Part shown: positions 10,643-25,600 of the stretch, in pieces
How positions within the stretch are numbered: position 1 is the stretch's first letter
Layout of the letters: each line of letters starts with the position of its first letter
Assembly (NCBI GenBank): GCA_951804985.1
Contig: OX638133.1
Span: 30,281,963 to 30,345,962, forward strand
Reading direction: 5' to 3'
Length of the DNA: 64,000 bases
Source: Dryomyza anilis
Lineage: Eukaryota > Arthropoda > Insecta > Diptera > Dryomyzidae
Notes under the pieces: generated by a model
What the model was told of the DNA's origin: nothing
The model's input: the letters and a program-made list of their open reading frames with translations, nothing else
Databases searched by the model: none
Position numbers and translations under genes: made by a program

Positions 10643-13600
10643 CTGCAAATGTAAAGAAAAAGATAGAAAAAGAATACAACCAAACAATTTCATAAATAAT
10701 CGCCGTCGTCTCGAGACATAATGGACTGATAAGAGCAATTTAAATGCATGCCAAGTGTATGTGAATTCATTTTTATTTTAGTTTTGGACACGCTCAAGAC
10801 AAATGTGCAGTTTGGAACTTTTATTAATTACTATGAATTCAGTTGAAATGTTTTGTAATAAATTTAGCAGACACATTTTTTGTATACATTTCCAGGCAGA
10901 CAATTTAATGTTTATCTTCAACGCGAAAGCTTTGCAGTTCGAAGAACTCGAAAACTATTCTTAATTTTAACTAAATTTTAAATACTAAATATTTAATTTT
11001 AACAATCTTTCGTAGTATTCATATTTTTTGAGAGTTATATTTTCTGTAGTTATGAAAAGCATTCTGATAGTAAAAAAAATTAATATAACAAAAAAAAAAT
11101 AGATTTTTTTTAATTTTTTATAGTTTTAAAGTTCATAAATACCATGAATTTTTTCATAAATGTTACGAATGCGTTCATCAATATTATGAACTTTTTCATT
11201 ACGGTTTTATGAAAGATTCATAAATAGAATGAATTTGGTGAATAGTTGAGTCATATTGACAAATTCATAACATTGATGAACAAATTCATTATTAGTATGA
11301 ACTTTTTATTTTAAATGTAAAAACGCAGTCTTTCTTTTAATTTTCAAGACTAATTTTAATAATTTTAATATAACAAAAAAATGCTAATTTTTCGTTATGT
11401 TTTTAATATATTTGTAACTATACTTGAATATTTTTAATTTTTATAGACAATTTGTGTATAATTTTATAGCATTAAAGACCCAATGATATTCAATAAAATA
11501 TTTTACGATTATCCAGAGCATATTCCATAGTAACGATCAGAATTACTAATATTATTCGACCTGTTCTACTTTTAAAAATATGGTTCATATAAGAGCTGTG
11601 AATGACGGAATCTATTTGGAATTCAATTCCAAAAATATATTTGTTACGAATTGTTAATTTTAAAACAAAATCATTGATATCATCATTTACAGATTGGTAA
11701 AAAACAATCACCATTCCTATGGAAAATATTGATTGAAATCTCTATTTTCAAAATATTACACACAAAAAACAAATTTCGCCAACCATCAGTATTCATCATA
11801 TTGATGATTTCATTCATTGAACTAAAATCGTATTTTTTCAGTGTTTTTCATTTTTAATATTTTTTATATCATCAAATTAAAACAAAAATTGGTCTGCATT
11901 TATACATTTACGTATTTATAATTCTTATAGGATTTATGATATTTAAAATAATATGGTTTGAAGAGAAAAATTCATAAATATGATGTTCACTTTTTCATTA
12001 ATATGATGAAATGGAGTCTGCGAATAAATATCAATTAAATATTATAAATCCTTTAAGAATTATAAATTCATAAATGGAGACAAATTAGTGTTTGATATTT
12101 GATGTTAAAAAAAGTATTGAAAATGAAAAACATTTAAAAAATACGATTTTAATTCAATGAATAAATTCATCAATATGATGAATCCAGGTAGTTGGTGAAA
12201 TTGTTGATGAAATTTTTTCTGTATATAAAAAAAATCAGTTTATTTCAATTCACTTTATGAAATCTTTTTGAAAAATCCTTGTTTATCAGAACAGATGAAT
12301 CGTCAAAAGTTCCAACATTTTTTTCTATTCATACACAGAATAAAAATGTACATCATATTGATGAATTCCATTCTTCAAACCATAATTCATTATATTGAAG
12401 AACCATTAATAATATTGATAACTATAAAACATCAATGTTATGAATTCATTATCAACTGAAAAAGTGTTCTTCTAGATGATGAACTGTATGTGAAGAATAC
12501 GTTTCATAATATTAATGAACAAATACATAAAATACAACATATATGTACATCATATTGAAGTATGCTGTTCATCAAAACGAATTTCGATCAAATATTTATT
12601 TTTTATTCATTCAAAACATTAAATTGCAATTCAATGAATGAAATCATCCATATTATAATGTAGTTGGTAGTTAGTAAAAATTCATAATATTTATGAATAA
12701 AATCATCATTTTTATGAATTCTTTTCTGTGTAGGATTGCTCGAATTATTCGTTTATTTTGTTGAAATATTATTAACACTAAAGATTTAAAGTAAAGTTTT
12801 TGTTGTTTAAAAATTTAAAAGAAAAAAGTATTTTAACAAAATTAACTCATTTGCTTTGAGTCGTTTAGGTAGAAAAATCATTTCTTTTGAATCGTTTATG
12901 TAACTATCATAAGTCTTAAACAAATTGTGTATGTTTTTGGAATTGAATATTTTTGATTTGATAAGTGATTTGTTATACAATCCCATGTCTATAATTGAAC
13001 AAACTAAATAGAAAACGAATGCAAATAGAAAACGAATGCAAAATCTTGTGATTCGGTTCAAAGACTTAGCATATTTCGAAAAGTCAAAAGATTTGGAAAT
13101 TGATTCCAACTTTCGACGATTTAATATGTAGAAGATTCCAACAATTATTTGAAAATAGAAAAAAAGGTAAAAAATGAATAAAATAAACTGAAATCATGTA
13201 AAGATTTTTAAAAATCACAGATTCTATTGTAATTTTTTTTATTTAACTAATGATTCAACCTTTCACAGCTCTACCTATTTATATGCTTTATCAAGATATT
13301 TTATTCCTGTAAAAATGTTAAAATTTAAAAAAGTTAAAAATGCATATATTAATTACTGAAAATGGTAGTCTTTAACAGAATATATGAGTGACATATCATT
13401 TTAAAGATAATTGAATGTGCAATAATACAAAAATGTTATCCTAAACTTGTTAGAATAAAATTTGAAAAATGTCGACCGATAAAATTACTATAGTAAAAAA
13501 AAATCTACATTTTACGTGTTAGGAAAGCCATGAAACTGTAACGGTTAACTAAAAATTTATAATTTAAAAAATCATTATTTCAGTAAGCGATTTTAAATTA

Positions 13601-16600
13601 TATAAAAAACGAAAACTGAGTGATATATTTTTATAATTGGACTAATAATAATTTTATTGAAAATAGTCGTTAAAAGTTCAAAAATGTCCTTTAAGCTCTT
13701 TGCGCAACATCAGTCTAATGAACATATAAGAATTCACAGGTTTATTAAAATTAGTATTGATAACACAGTCCAACAAATGTGCAAGTTTTTTTTCCGTCTT
13801 CCGATTTGATAACGATTTTAGGGTAACATGGGGTCGCTAATTTTAAATTTTCTCTATCAGCTCTGAGTTTCTCACAATTTGGGGTCAAATATGGTGTATT
13901 TAAGGGTGTTTAAAGAAAGTACACAAATATTTTAATTTCAAAAGATATAGATCTGGTTTTTTCAGCAATTTTGTTAACTTTGATACCATCGTCCTAAGAC
14001 TTTTCTATCATGCTCTTTTTTGACCCTACTAATTACAAATTTTGATTGAATACGGTTGATTTTTGTTTTTTGTAATTTTTTCTCAACTATTGTCATCTGT
14101 AAATGAAAAACCCTAGTACACCCAGAAAAAAATTGCCTCAAATCCCATTAAAATTGGTCAATAGAACAAATATTGATTTAATAGTATACAAAAAAAAATA
14201 AATCTTTTCATATAAACTCAATGGTAATGTCATGGTATTTTCTAGTATTTAATGGTATTTTCCGATTAAAATAATAATGACTATTTTTAATAGTAAAAAA
14301 ACTATTATTTATATAGTATTTTTTCTGGATGTAATTGAACTACAATAAATAAATTCAGTCGAAATCAGACCAGTGCTCAATAGGACAGTTATTGATTCAA
14401 TAGTATACAAAAAATAAGATTATCTTATAAACACAAACAACAATTTAATAATATTTAATAGTATTTAATGGGATTTACCTATTAAAATAATAGTTTATCC
14501 TATTGATTAATATTAATAGTAAAAAACTATTGATTTTATAATACATTTTTCTGAACGGATGTCCGTAATTCTTTACATATTATTTTTTATTGTTTTAGTA
14601 TTTTTTTTTTTAATTTTCTGTTTTATTTTTATTATATTAACTTTATTTATGTAGAAATTTTGTTTATTTTTGTTATTTTAAATTAGTATAGTTCATCATT
14701 CTTTTAGATCTTATAGTTCTTTTGGTTTTTTTTAGTTCATTTAGATCTTATAGTTATTTTAGTTCTTTCAGTTGCATTTGTTCTTTTATATATTTTAATT
14801 CTATTGGAGAATAGTTCTTTTTGTTATTCCAGTTATTTTAGTCCTATCCGTTATTTTAATTCTTTTATATATTTTAGTTATTCTATATTCTTTGCATATT
14901 TCTTTTAGTTCTTTTGGTTATTCCAGTTCTTTTAGTCCATTTCGTTCTTACAGTTCTTTCAAATCTTTTAGTTATTTTAGTTATTTTTTTTATTTTTTTT
15001 ATTTCAGTTCTCTTAGTTCTTTAAGTTCTTCCAGTACTTTTAGTTCTTCTAGTTCTATTTGTTTTTTGAGTTCTTTGAATTATTGTACACGGAGGGAAAT
15101 AAAATTCTAAAACTCGAGAAGAATTCGTTTAGAAAGAAAAATAGTATAATTTGACTAATATCAATAAAATACTACTAAAATTCAAGAATTTGTCATCTGG
15201 ATATCAAGAAAGTAAATTACTTAGTTGTCAAAAAAGTAAACAAACTTTATTCAACTGGATTTTCAGAAGTTAATTTATTGATTATTAAAAACCAAAAAGA
15301 ACACGTGTTCATGTATTGTTGTTGTTTTCATCGATATTGCTCTGTCTGTATGCTTTGTTTTGCGAGGTCGCCATCTGTTTGTTAGTCTGCCTGTCTGTCT
15401 GTTGAAAGTAACTAAGCCAAATTTTTCTAGATATTCATACATTAAGTTCTTAGGTATCAAAAAAGTAACTAAGTACAATTTGTCTGGATTGCAAATTTTT
15501 TTCTTCTTAGGTATCAAAAAACGGCATGATATACAATGTTTGCATGCGTGTGTTTTCACGAATAGAACAACAAAGCGCAGCCAGACAAGCAAGCGACAAA
15601 GCAAGATCGAAAAACAACAACTCTACGAACACGTGTTCATTAAATTTTGGGACGAACACAACAACAACATTTTTGATAACTAAGAAATTAATAACTGAAT
15701 TCAAGACTTATTTTACTTAGTTACTTTTTTGATACCTAAGAAATTAATAACTGAATCCAAGAATAATTCTACTTAGATACTTTTTTGATACCCAAGAAAT
15801 TAATAACTGAATCCAAGAATAATTCTACTTAGTTACTTTTTTTGACAACTAAGAAAATTCATTTCTTGAAATTAAGAATTTTTCGGTTTAGCTGTATATC
15901 ACTCCGTATACTTCTTGATTCCTTCAGGATTTTAGAACTTTTTCCCTCCGTGTAGGTAATCTAGTTCCTTTAGTTCTTCTATTTCTTTTCTATCTTTTTG
16001 TTATTCTTGGACTTTAAGATTTTTAGTTATTTAAGATATTTAAGTGATTTTGTTCTTTAAGTTCTTTGTTATTTATTTTTTAGTTTTTTTAATTCTTACA
16101 GTTCTTTTATTCAGTTCTTTTATTTTATTATTTAATTATTTTCGGTTCATTAAGTTCTACTTTTTAGTATAACCGTTTTAAAAATATATTTCATTTAATT
16201 TAATAGATCATTTATAAAATAAACTAGTGCTCCTATTTTACAATTGCATAAATGCTTCAAAAGATAAGCATTGGATCTATCAATTTACCACAACACTCAA
16301 ATGTAGTTGAACGAAACCACTTTAAATCTGACTACTCCCATCCAATATGAAATACCAATTATTTCAATAACTTACGAAATTCGTAGTAAAATCATTGACT
16401 GGACCATTGAACCTAAATATTTCGTACAACTGTACGAATATTTCATATATGTATCTTGTGCGGTCTGAAGTGTTATAAGGTGCAACAGACAGACAGACAG
16501 ACATACGGACACTTGTAAAAATAAAAGAAGTACTACTGGAGAATCATGCACACCATGCAATTTGTATTCAATATGTGAAATCAAAAATGCATATATGCGG

Positions 16601-19600
16601 TTCACTGACACTCGATACAGAAGACCGAACGAATTCTACTATAACAATTCACACAATTCTCACAACTCACCTGACACTTGAAACACAATGTTGTTTCATT
16701 CTCACAAGTGACCGCCAGTATCTTCATGGTCTCCATGTTGCGGCAGGAGGATTTGGGCAGCAGTTGCATTGTGTGCACAAAGAATTTTCCAACATCCTTG
16801 TCACGATTTTTATCAGTTGAACGCATGCGAAGGACTGCAATGTGAAACGATATGTGAAATGTAACAATAACATCAATAAGTGCAGCGCATTGCAAAAATA
16901 CAACAAGTGCGGTTGCATGTCACGGCATTCAAAGGCAATTCATTCATTCGTCCATTCATTCGTTCATTCATTCAGTCAATCGGCCACAAAGCCAGTGAAG
17001 CAGCAAATGGACTTGAATTTCTCTTTCGTAAAAATATCATCATCGGCACAAGTAGAAGCCCGACAGAACAGATGGCCAGATTTAAAATATTTTGACACAC
17101 AAATAAATAAATGAATTTTAGAATTGTCCAAATGTCCAAATGTGTTTGGCGAATTTAGATAGTTAGATTTCTGATAGTTATTATGTGTTCCTTTTTTGAT
17201 TTTAAAAATTCTTCCTCAAACAATTATTCCCCGGATAATTCTTCCTCGAGAAATTCTTTCCAGAGATAAATAGGGAAGTATTTTTTTTGGAAAGAATTAT
17301 TTCTGGTAGAAATATCTATAAAAATAATTGTCCGGCGAAGAATTGTGAAAATCAAAAAGGAAAAATTGGCCCGCGGAAGAATTTTCTCGGAAAAGAATTG
17401 CATAGGGAAAAATTTGACTCAAAAAAGAAATTTCGATGAAGAATTGTTCTGCTTTCAATGTTATCCGATATCACAATTCTGTCTCTATAGAATTTATCCC
17501 CCTACAATATTTCAGAAACAATTCTTACCCAAGAAATGTCTTCCCGAACTCCGAACTATTCTCTGGAAACAATAGTTCAGAGAAGAACTATTCGGTGAAT
17601 ATTCGGGCAAGAATTATCCCGGTGAATTGCTTCTGGTAAGAATTGCATTAGGAAATATTTTCCTCGAAAAAGTAGTGTCAGAGAAGAATTTACCAGTTCT
17701 CAATATAATTCGTTAAGTTCGGATCTATCCTAATTTGACAAAATTTTACCAGCTTTACGGTCATCAAATTACACAAACTCGATCGATATTTTTTAAATGT
17801 TCTCTACTGGTATTCGCAATTTTTTCCCGATATAGTTCCAAGATAAACGAGACAATTCTTTCCCTCTTGTCTATGGAAAGTATTATTCCTGCAAATTATT
17901 GTTCGGAAATGAATTGTATTGGGGATACATTGTTTTTCTCACGATGAATTGACTTGAGAAAGAACTTGCTCGAATAAGACGTGATGAACCGAATATTATT
18001 CCATGCAATTCTTCTCCGGATAAACCAGACAATTCTTTCCCCTTTCTCTATGGAAAGAATTACCCGGAGAATAATTATTCAGGAATGAATTGTATTGGAG
18101 ATACATTGTTCGGGGAAAACTTTTCTCACGATGAATTGACTCGAGAACGAACTTTCTCAAAAAAAAACGTAATGAACCGAATATTATTCTATGCCATACT
18201 TCCTCGGATAAACCAGACAATTCGTCCACGTTTGTCTCTGGAAAGAATAACTGTTCGGTAATGAATTATGTCGGAGAATAATTGTTCGGGAAAGAATTAT
18301 CTCGGATAGAAATTGTTCGAGGGAAATTTATCTCACGGAAGACTTGAAGGGTACAAATTTTCAGTTCTCACGAATTTATTTTATGTTTTTTTCACAATTA
18401 TTTCCTGAAACAATTATTTTCCGGACATTTTTTTCGGAGACATTTATTCCACGAGAAAATTCTTTCGTCTTTGTATCTTGAAAGAATTGTACGCGGAATT
18501 CTATCCGGAGAATTATTATTAGGGAGAGAATTATCTCGAGATGAATTGTTCGGGGAAAATTTAATCGTGGAAAAATTAACTCGGCAATGATTTGGCTCTG
18601 AAAAAATTGCCTTGAATTAAAAGCACGGAAAAGAATTGACCAGCTTCCACTATGATCCAGCCATGATCAAATTTACAATTTATCTATTTATATAATTCCG
18701 GGTCGGTATTCGATTTCGAGATATCGTCGTTGTAGAACTAAAAGTCACCAAATACATTTTTATGAAAATCTTAAATTTCTACTTTGTTGATACTTATTAC
18801 AAAAAGTAATTCATACATTTTTAAAGTTGAAATACCAATTGATAGATTCACATTTTCTTATCATTTGGTACAAATATTAAGTTCATCGATCAAAAATTTA
18901 AAAATATATAAAGATTATTGTAAATGGACAATTTGCATTTTGAAAATGTAGTTGATGACTTTTAGTTCTACAACGACGATATTTGAAATGCAAGAGTACT
19001 ATTCTGTAGACTTCTGCTTTCAAGAAAAATTGACACATTACTTTATAATATTTCCCGAAAGTTTCTGAACAGGTTACTTTAAAATGATAACATTACTTTA
19101 AAATGATAACTTTACATTAAAAATGGTAGCTTTAAGGTATCTTTTTGTAGGACATAAAGACAACATTCAGACGAAGCAAATAAACATGCTTCAAATAATT
19201 AATTTTAATACTAAAAGATAACTTGTTCGCAACATTTCTACGGATATCAATAACAATTAAAGGCAGCAAGATATATCTTACAGAAAGAATTTGTATAGTA
19301 CGGTGATCGATACAAAAAAGTATTTGAAATTTGAGGTTTTTCCTTTTTTTTTTTGTATTTTTCATAATACGACCTTGATATAATTCAAATATCCTAAAAG
19401 TCCATATGCAAAAAGAAACTGAAATCATTTATAGAATTTAGCTAAAAAAAATCATTTAAGTAGATCGCAGGGTTAAAAAGAATTCAAGCCTATTTTCGAA
19501 CAATTCACACCAGTGTAGCTGTCATCAACACCCCCCACTCGAGAAGATGTGTGGTCACATTAAAAATGGAAACTCTGTTGGTTTTTTTTTTCAACACTTA

Positions 19601-22600
19601 CCTGCCCATGTAGCCTGTTTCGGCACCAGTATAAAATCGCGTTGTATGGTGTTGGGCTGGAATTCGATGCTGCCATCGGCGCGGCCGGACAACGGCTCGA
19701 ATGTGCGTGACTCGTCGCAATTTAAGGTGTGCGGTTGCACAACAGTGACTGGAATTTCAAATAACGAACCCTTCTGAATGTTGTCACAGTCGTAGGCACG
19801 GATGCTGTTGTGTGGTGAAAAGTGTGAAGAAAATGAGTAAATGGAAAATGCATTTGATGTGAGTGATTTTCAGTTTTGAGTTCATGTAGAAAACAAATGC
19901 AGTATCGTTAGCACAACAATCATTATTATCAGCAGCAGCATTGTTCTTTGAAATGATGTCTAAAGGACATCAATGCTTTCAAATATTAAACCACAGAGAA
20001 ATAGACAGACAGCCAGATTGAAGACAGACAGACACACAGACAGACAGAAAAGTGTTTCAAATTTACATTTAAAATCATTTGTACTTCCGAAATGTTATCC
20101 AACGATTCGGTCGTTCCGTAATTTATTATGTATTTCAACAAATTGTTCATAAATTGCTACACAAACTGCATTGATTTCCTTCCGTGCTGTACAATTTAAA
20201 TTTATTTATTTATTGTTATCTGTAAACAAGACGAAACGATGTTTTACCAGAATTGTTATGCAGCGCAACAATGGACGGAAATCAGAAATTGAAATTCAAA
20301 TTCAAACGAATTTCGGTATTAAGTTGCATTTGGCATGGCAGCAGCAGCAACAGCAGCAGCAGCTTAGTACACTTCAAGTGGTTTCAAAATTTTAACATAT
20401 AGTGATGGCAGTAGTTGTATCTCCACAACTAAAGCATTAAAAACATGCCACACTCAGTATAAGAAGAATAATACTTACACAGCTGTGTGTACGCCGGGCG
20501 CCAGCCCACTGGGATCCACTTTAACTGCCAGCGAACGGGTTGAATAACTCAGATCCAGAAAGGCGCCGCACTGTACAAAGGCAGCCGACGAGATCAGATT
20601 CAGACGCACATTGTAGTTGAATTTGTCCTTCGGCGCTGCAATGACAACAAAAACAGTTACTAAAGTGAGCACTTTAATAAAACAACAAAATATTGCTACA
20701 CTCAGCGAAATAATATATATTTTAAAATTATTTAAACAAAAAAAATATATAAATAAAATTATATTTGATTAATCAATTAATCATACTGTTTGATTAATCA
20801 AGGACTGATTAATTGATTAATCATTTTTTGATTATTTGCTAAAATCAATTTTTGATTAGTTGATTAATCAAGAATTTCGATTAATTAAAAAATTGATTAA
20901 TCAAACAAACAGTACTATAAATAATCAATAAATCTGGCTTCTGACTAATCAATATTCAAAATTCTATTTATCAATCAGAATTTCAATAAATCAAAATTGG
21001 AATAATCAAAACAATGATTAATCAATTCATAAGGATTCTGATTAATCAATTAATCAGTATTTTGAATAATAAATTAATCAGGTTTTTTTTAATCAAAAAT
21101 TCAGAATTATGATTTACCAATTAATCAGAAATCTGATTTATCAATTAATCAGAATTCTGATTAATCAATTTCTGATTAATTGTTTAATCAAAGTCTGATT
21201 AATTGATTAGTCAAGAATTTCGATTAATTAAAAAATTGATTAATCAAATAAACAGGACTATAAGTAATCAATAAACTGGCTTCTGACAAATCAATATTCA
21301 AAATTCTATTAGTCAATCAGAATTTCAATAAATCCAAGTTGGATTTATCAATTCATAGGGATTCAGATTAATCAATTAATCAGGATTCTAATTAAACAAT
21401 TAATCAATATTTTGAATAATAATTTAATCAGGATTCTTTTTAATTAAAAAATCAGAATTATGATTTATCAATTAATCAGGATTCTGATTAATCAACTAAT
21501 CAGGATTTTGATTAATCAATTTCTGATTAAAGTCCCAAAGTCCCATTAATTGAATAAACGAGAATTTCGATTAACTAAAAAATTGATTAATCAGGATTAT
21601 AAGTAATCAATAAATCTGGCTTCTGACTAATCAATATTCAGAACTATAATTAATCAATTAGCATTCCGATAAATAGAAATTGAATTAATCAAAACATTGA
21701 TTAAACAATTCATAAGGATTCTGATTAATCAATTAATCAGAATTCTAATTAATCAATTAATCAGGATTCAAATTAAACATTTAATTGCAATTTCGATTAA
21801 TAAATTAATCAGGATTCTGATTAATCAATTAATCAGGATTTTGATTAATGAATTAATAAGGATTATGATTAATCAAAATTGTTATTAATAGAAAAAAAAA
21901 CGAATCAAAAAAATGTATGATTCTGATTAATCAACATTGGGTTAATCATAACATTGATTAATCAGTATTCTAATTATTCAAAAATTGGAATAACATTTGT
22001 GAATAATAATCTGAATTTTTGAATATATTGTCGTTTAAGAACTAAAAGTCACCAACTACATTTTTAAAATCTAAATTGTTCCTTTACAAAAACGTTTATA
22101 TATCTTTCAAAATTTGATCGATGAGCTAAATATATATGCCAAATGATACATAAATAAGAATCTATCAATAAAAATAATTACTTTTTGAAATATTTACCAA
22201 CAAAATTGAAATTTAATATTTTCATAAAAATGTATTTGGTGACTTTTATTTCTATAACGAAGATATATTAAATTAATCAACTACATGATTTTTGAACATT
22301 TTTGCCTATTATTTTAAAAATAATTTTGACTTCACCTGAGATAAGATCAAAATTACAGAAGAAAGCCAAGAAGTGAACTTTTAACAGGAGCAAAAAGAAT
22401 ACATCGGTACACAGAAAAAAATTATCGACGTAAATATAGCAAGCGGCGATATTAATTGCATTTATTAATCAATCCAGCAATGAAATTCACTAATTTAATG
22501 AAAACATTTGCTATTCTTCGTTAAATCAGCAATTCCGTTTGCTAATATGAATATTTGTACGTCAATGCAGCAAATTAATTAGTCGGCGCAGTTTCAGCAA

Positions 22601-25600
22601 TTATATTTGCTAAAATGGCGCCAACTAAATTATTTGTTGCATATTCATATTAGAGAACGCAATATATCGCTTATATAACGAAGAATAGCAAATGTTTTCA
22701 TTAAATTCGTAAATTTAATTGATGGATGGTTTGATTAATTAATATCGGTTGCTATATTACTTCGATTATTTTTTCTGTGTAAATGTTCTTTAACTTCATC
22801 AGAAAAAGATGAATTTATACAATTTACTTGAATAACATGACGAGGATTTCAAATTTCAACAATCCAATGTACTGCAAACAGCAAATACTTGAAATGTGCG
22901 TACTTGACAACCATGAACTCTACTATAACTCAGAATATTTTGACTATGAGTAAATGCATAACATAACTACTGAGGTATTTTGTAGCCGCGGTAGCTCAGT
23001 GGTTAGTGCGTTGGACTGCGAGCCGAAATGTCCCCGGTTCAAGCCTGGACTTGGGGCTAACAACATTTTTTCATAGAAACATTTTTCTATACCGCGCTAC
23101 CTCTCGGCAGTAAATGGCAAACCTCCGAGAGTAAAAACATTGCCTATGAAAAGCTCTCACCCGCCGTTCGGATTCGGCAATAACCTGTAGGTCCCACCAC
23201 TTTGAGTACAAATATAACACGCACAGCTCAAAATGGTGAGAGAGCTCGTCCTAAGTTCCTATAGAACTGTAGTGCCAAACTATTATTATTATAGGTATTT
23301 ATTTAACACTTAATATTCTTTTTCTTGCATAATTTAGAGTCTTACCTTATTATATATTTTTTTATACTTAATATATTTGACTTTATTATCAAAAAAACGA
23401 GTTGGGAAAGTTAGGACACATGGGTAAGTTCGGTCATATGGGGCGGACTTTTATAGTCGGTCGGGCCCGACTATGGAATACCCTACACCATTGGTGAGAT
23501 ATTTAATTGTATATCTTAATTTTAAAGTTTTTAATTATACTGAACCACCCCACCCTCAGAATATTATTCACATATCAGAAATTTACATCTTATATCCCCA
23601 TAATTTAAAAATCGATATAAAAGTATAAAAAACGAATACAAAAAATTGGAAAAATGTAAATGGGCAGACCACTCCTATATTCAAAAATTTTGTAAGGATA
23701 ATATTTCATAGATTTGATTTTAATAATTTATGGTTCAAATTTCCACTATGAAAACCCGGGAAATAATGAAAAAAAAAAAAGTGGGCGGATCACGCCTATT
23801 TTTGGAACATATATTTTTAGGTGAATTATAACAATATGTTTTAAATTTTATACCTATATCTTGAATACTTTTCGAGTTATTAGTTTCTAACGAGTTATAT
23901 AAAAGTGACTTGTATGGGAGGTGGGCGTGTCCGTTGACCGATTTGGCTCATTTTCAAACTCAGTTCCTACTTTTGGCTAAAATATATTGAGACGAAATTT
24001 CATCGCATTCTGATCAGTATTTCTCAAGTTATTCTGTATTCGGACAGCAAGACAGCAAGACAGCAAGACAGCAAGACGGACAGACAGACAGACAGACAGA
24101 CGGACATGGCTAAACGGACTCGGATGGTGATGCTGATCAAGAATATATATACTTTTCCATACCGGACACGCCTCCTAAGGGGCGTTACAATATCTGCACA
24201 AACTTAATATACCCTGTACCTTATAGGTGTAGGGTATAAAAAGACAAACATGAAAAAGAAAGACTAAAATAACATTTTGTTCAAAATTTTAAAGTTTCCC
24301 ACTTTACCCCAACATTTTTCATTAAGTCCAAAATTGAGCTGTTTTGAAAAATCGTTCAAAAATCAATTACAAGGCATATAAATGGAATTCTGTTAATGCA
24401 AAAAGTTAAAAAGATTAAAATAACATTTTGTTAAAAATTTTAAAGTTTCCCACTTTACCCCAACATTTTTCAACAAGTCCGAAATTGAGCTGTTTTGAAA
24501 AATCGTTCAAAAATCAATTACAAGGCATATAAATGGTATTCTGTTAATGCAAAAAGTTAGAAAGATTAAAATAATATTTTGTTCAAAATATATAGTTTCC
24601 CACTTTACCCTAACATTTTTAAACAAGTGAGAAATTGAGTTGCAAAAAGTTAGATAGTGAATCAGTCAATGGAATATACCCTTCAAAACCATTTAAAAAA
24701 TTATTCAAATGTACTTTTTTTTGTAAAATTAAAATGTGTCCCACTTAAGCCAAGACTCCCGTAATATAATCTTTACATTTTCGCAAACTCTGTATAGTCC
24801 AAATGTCACCCAGTTAGTAACATTCAATAAATGCTAAAATTATATAATTCCGCTTTACTTTTTTAAAAACTCTGTGTAACAATTGCAACGCAATCAAAAG
24901 CATTGAAACAAATTCTAAAATAATTTAATTTCTTTGTTTGTAAATTTTGTGTCTTATTCTGCACTAACATTCTTTTTTTAAGTAAAAGTAGTAGATTTGT
25001 TATGTATTACTGTTTTTTACACTTAAATTAAGCTAAATTTCAATTATATATTTATATTTTTTTTTACCACAGTGTACTTAAGATGTAGATGTTATAAATA
25101 ATAATAAGGAAACTGGATGTTTGTATTCTATTAAATGTCATGTTATATCTGTATATATTTGTAGGTACTTAAATGCATATGAAGGAAATCACTTTGAAGC
25201 CCATTTCATGCAGACGTTACAATGTCTCATGTTGCCATAAATAAATCAGACCTGGAGATAATCGATTGCTTTCGTATGCAATACGCATAAAATATACATA
25301 GTACAAAAATAAATTAAATTGTAGTCGTTAATTATTATATTTTGTTGCATAAATTTTAGTTTGTAAATTATTTATTTGTTATGTTTTTGTAATTGGTTTC
25401 TTATGACGCATTAATTACAATATTTAATTATTTATTTATTTTTTTATATTTTATGTTTATTCAACACATTTTCTATAGATGACCTGTTTCGGCGTTGTTG
25501 CGTGAAATACGAGCTAATTTCTTAGTAATTACATTTTTTTTAATAACGCAACAGACAGCAAAATTATATAGAAAAAATTATTATAGAAAAAATTAAAATA

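Larger units (their letters stand above)
10643..16670 (-). other. TppII: TppII intron 13 (6.0 kb)
   Basis: No coding exon seen. Holds three TA-flanked MITEs with long arms at 11759-12223, 12334-12730 and 14119-14331. Also a TTTAGTTCTT array split by an 865-bp mariner-like MITE. The rest (10650-11750, 12735-14110, 16170-16660) is AT-rich sequence without recognisable content apart from ATGAATTCAT-type fragments at 11140-11310. Confidence 0.7.
16835..19601 (-). other. TppII: TppII intron 12 (2.8 kb)
   Basis: Contains an ATTC microsatellite (16938-16975), a 1.4-kb GAATTNTTCC-type repetitive block and a 262-bp MITE. The stretch 18983-19600 shows no gene or recognisable repeat. Confidence 0.7.

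Noticed and set aside
15360..15720. Possible transposase frames in the CACGGAGGG element
   Set aside because: Frames on both strands are short, overlap each other and show no transposase motif; the element is non-autonomous.
22981..23055. Genuine tRNA gene
   Set aside because: The A and B boxes are there, but the segment continues into a repeated SINE body, has a target duplication, and does not fold to a full cloverleaf by eye.
24043..24103. CRISPR-like regular repeats (GACAGCAA)
   Set aside because: Spacer-free microsatellite inside a Helentron in a eukaryotic genome.
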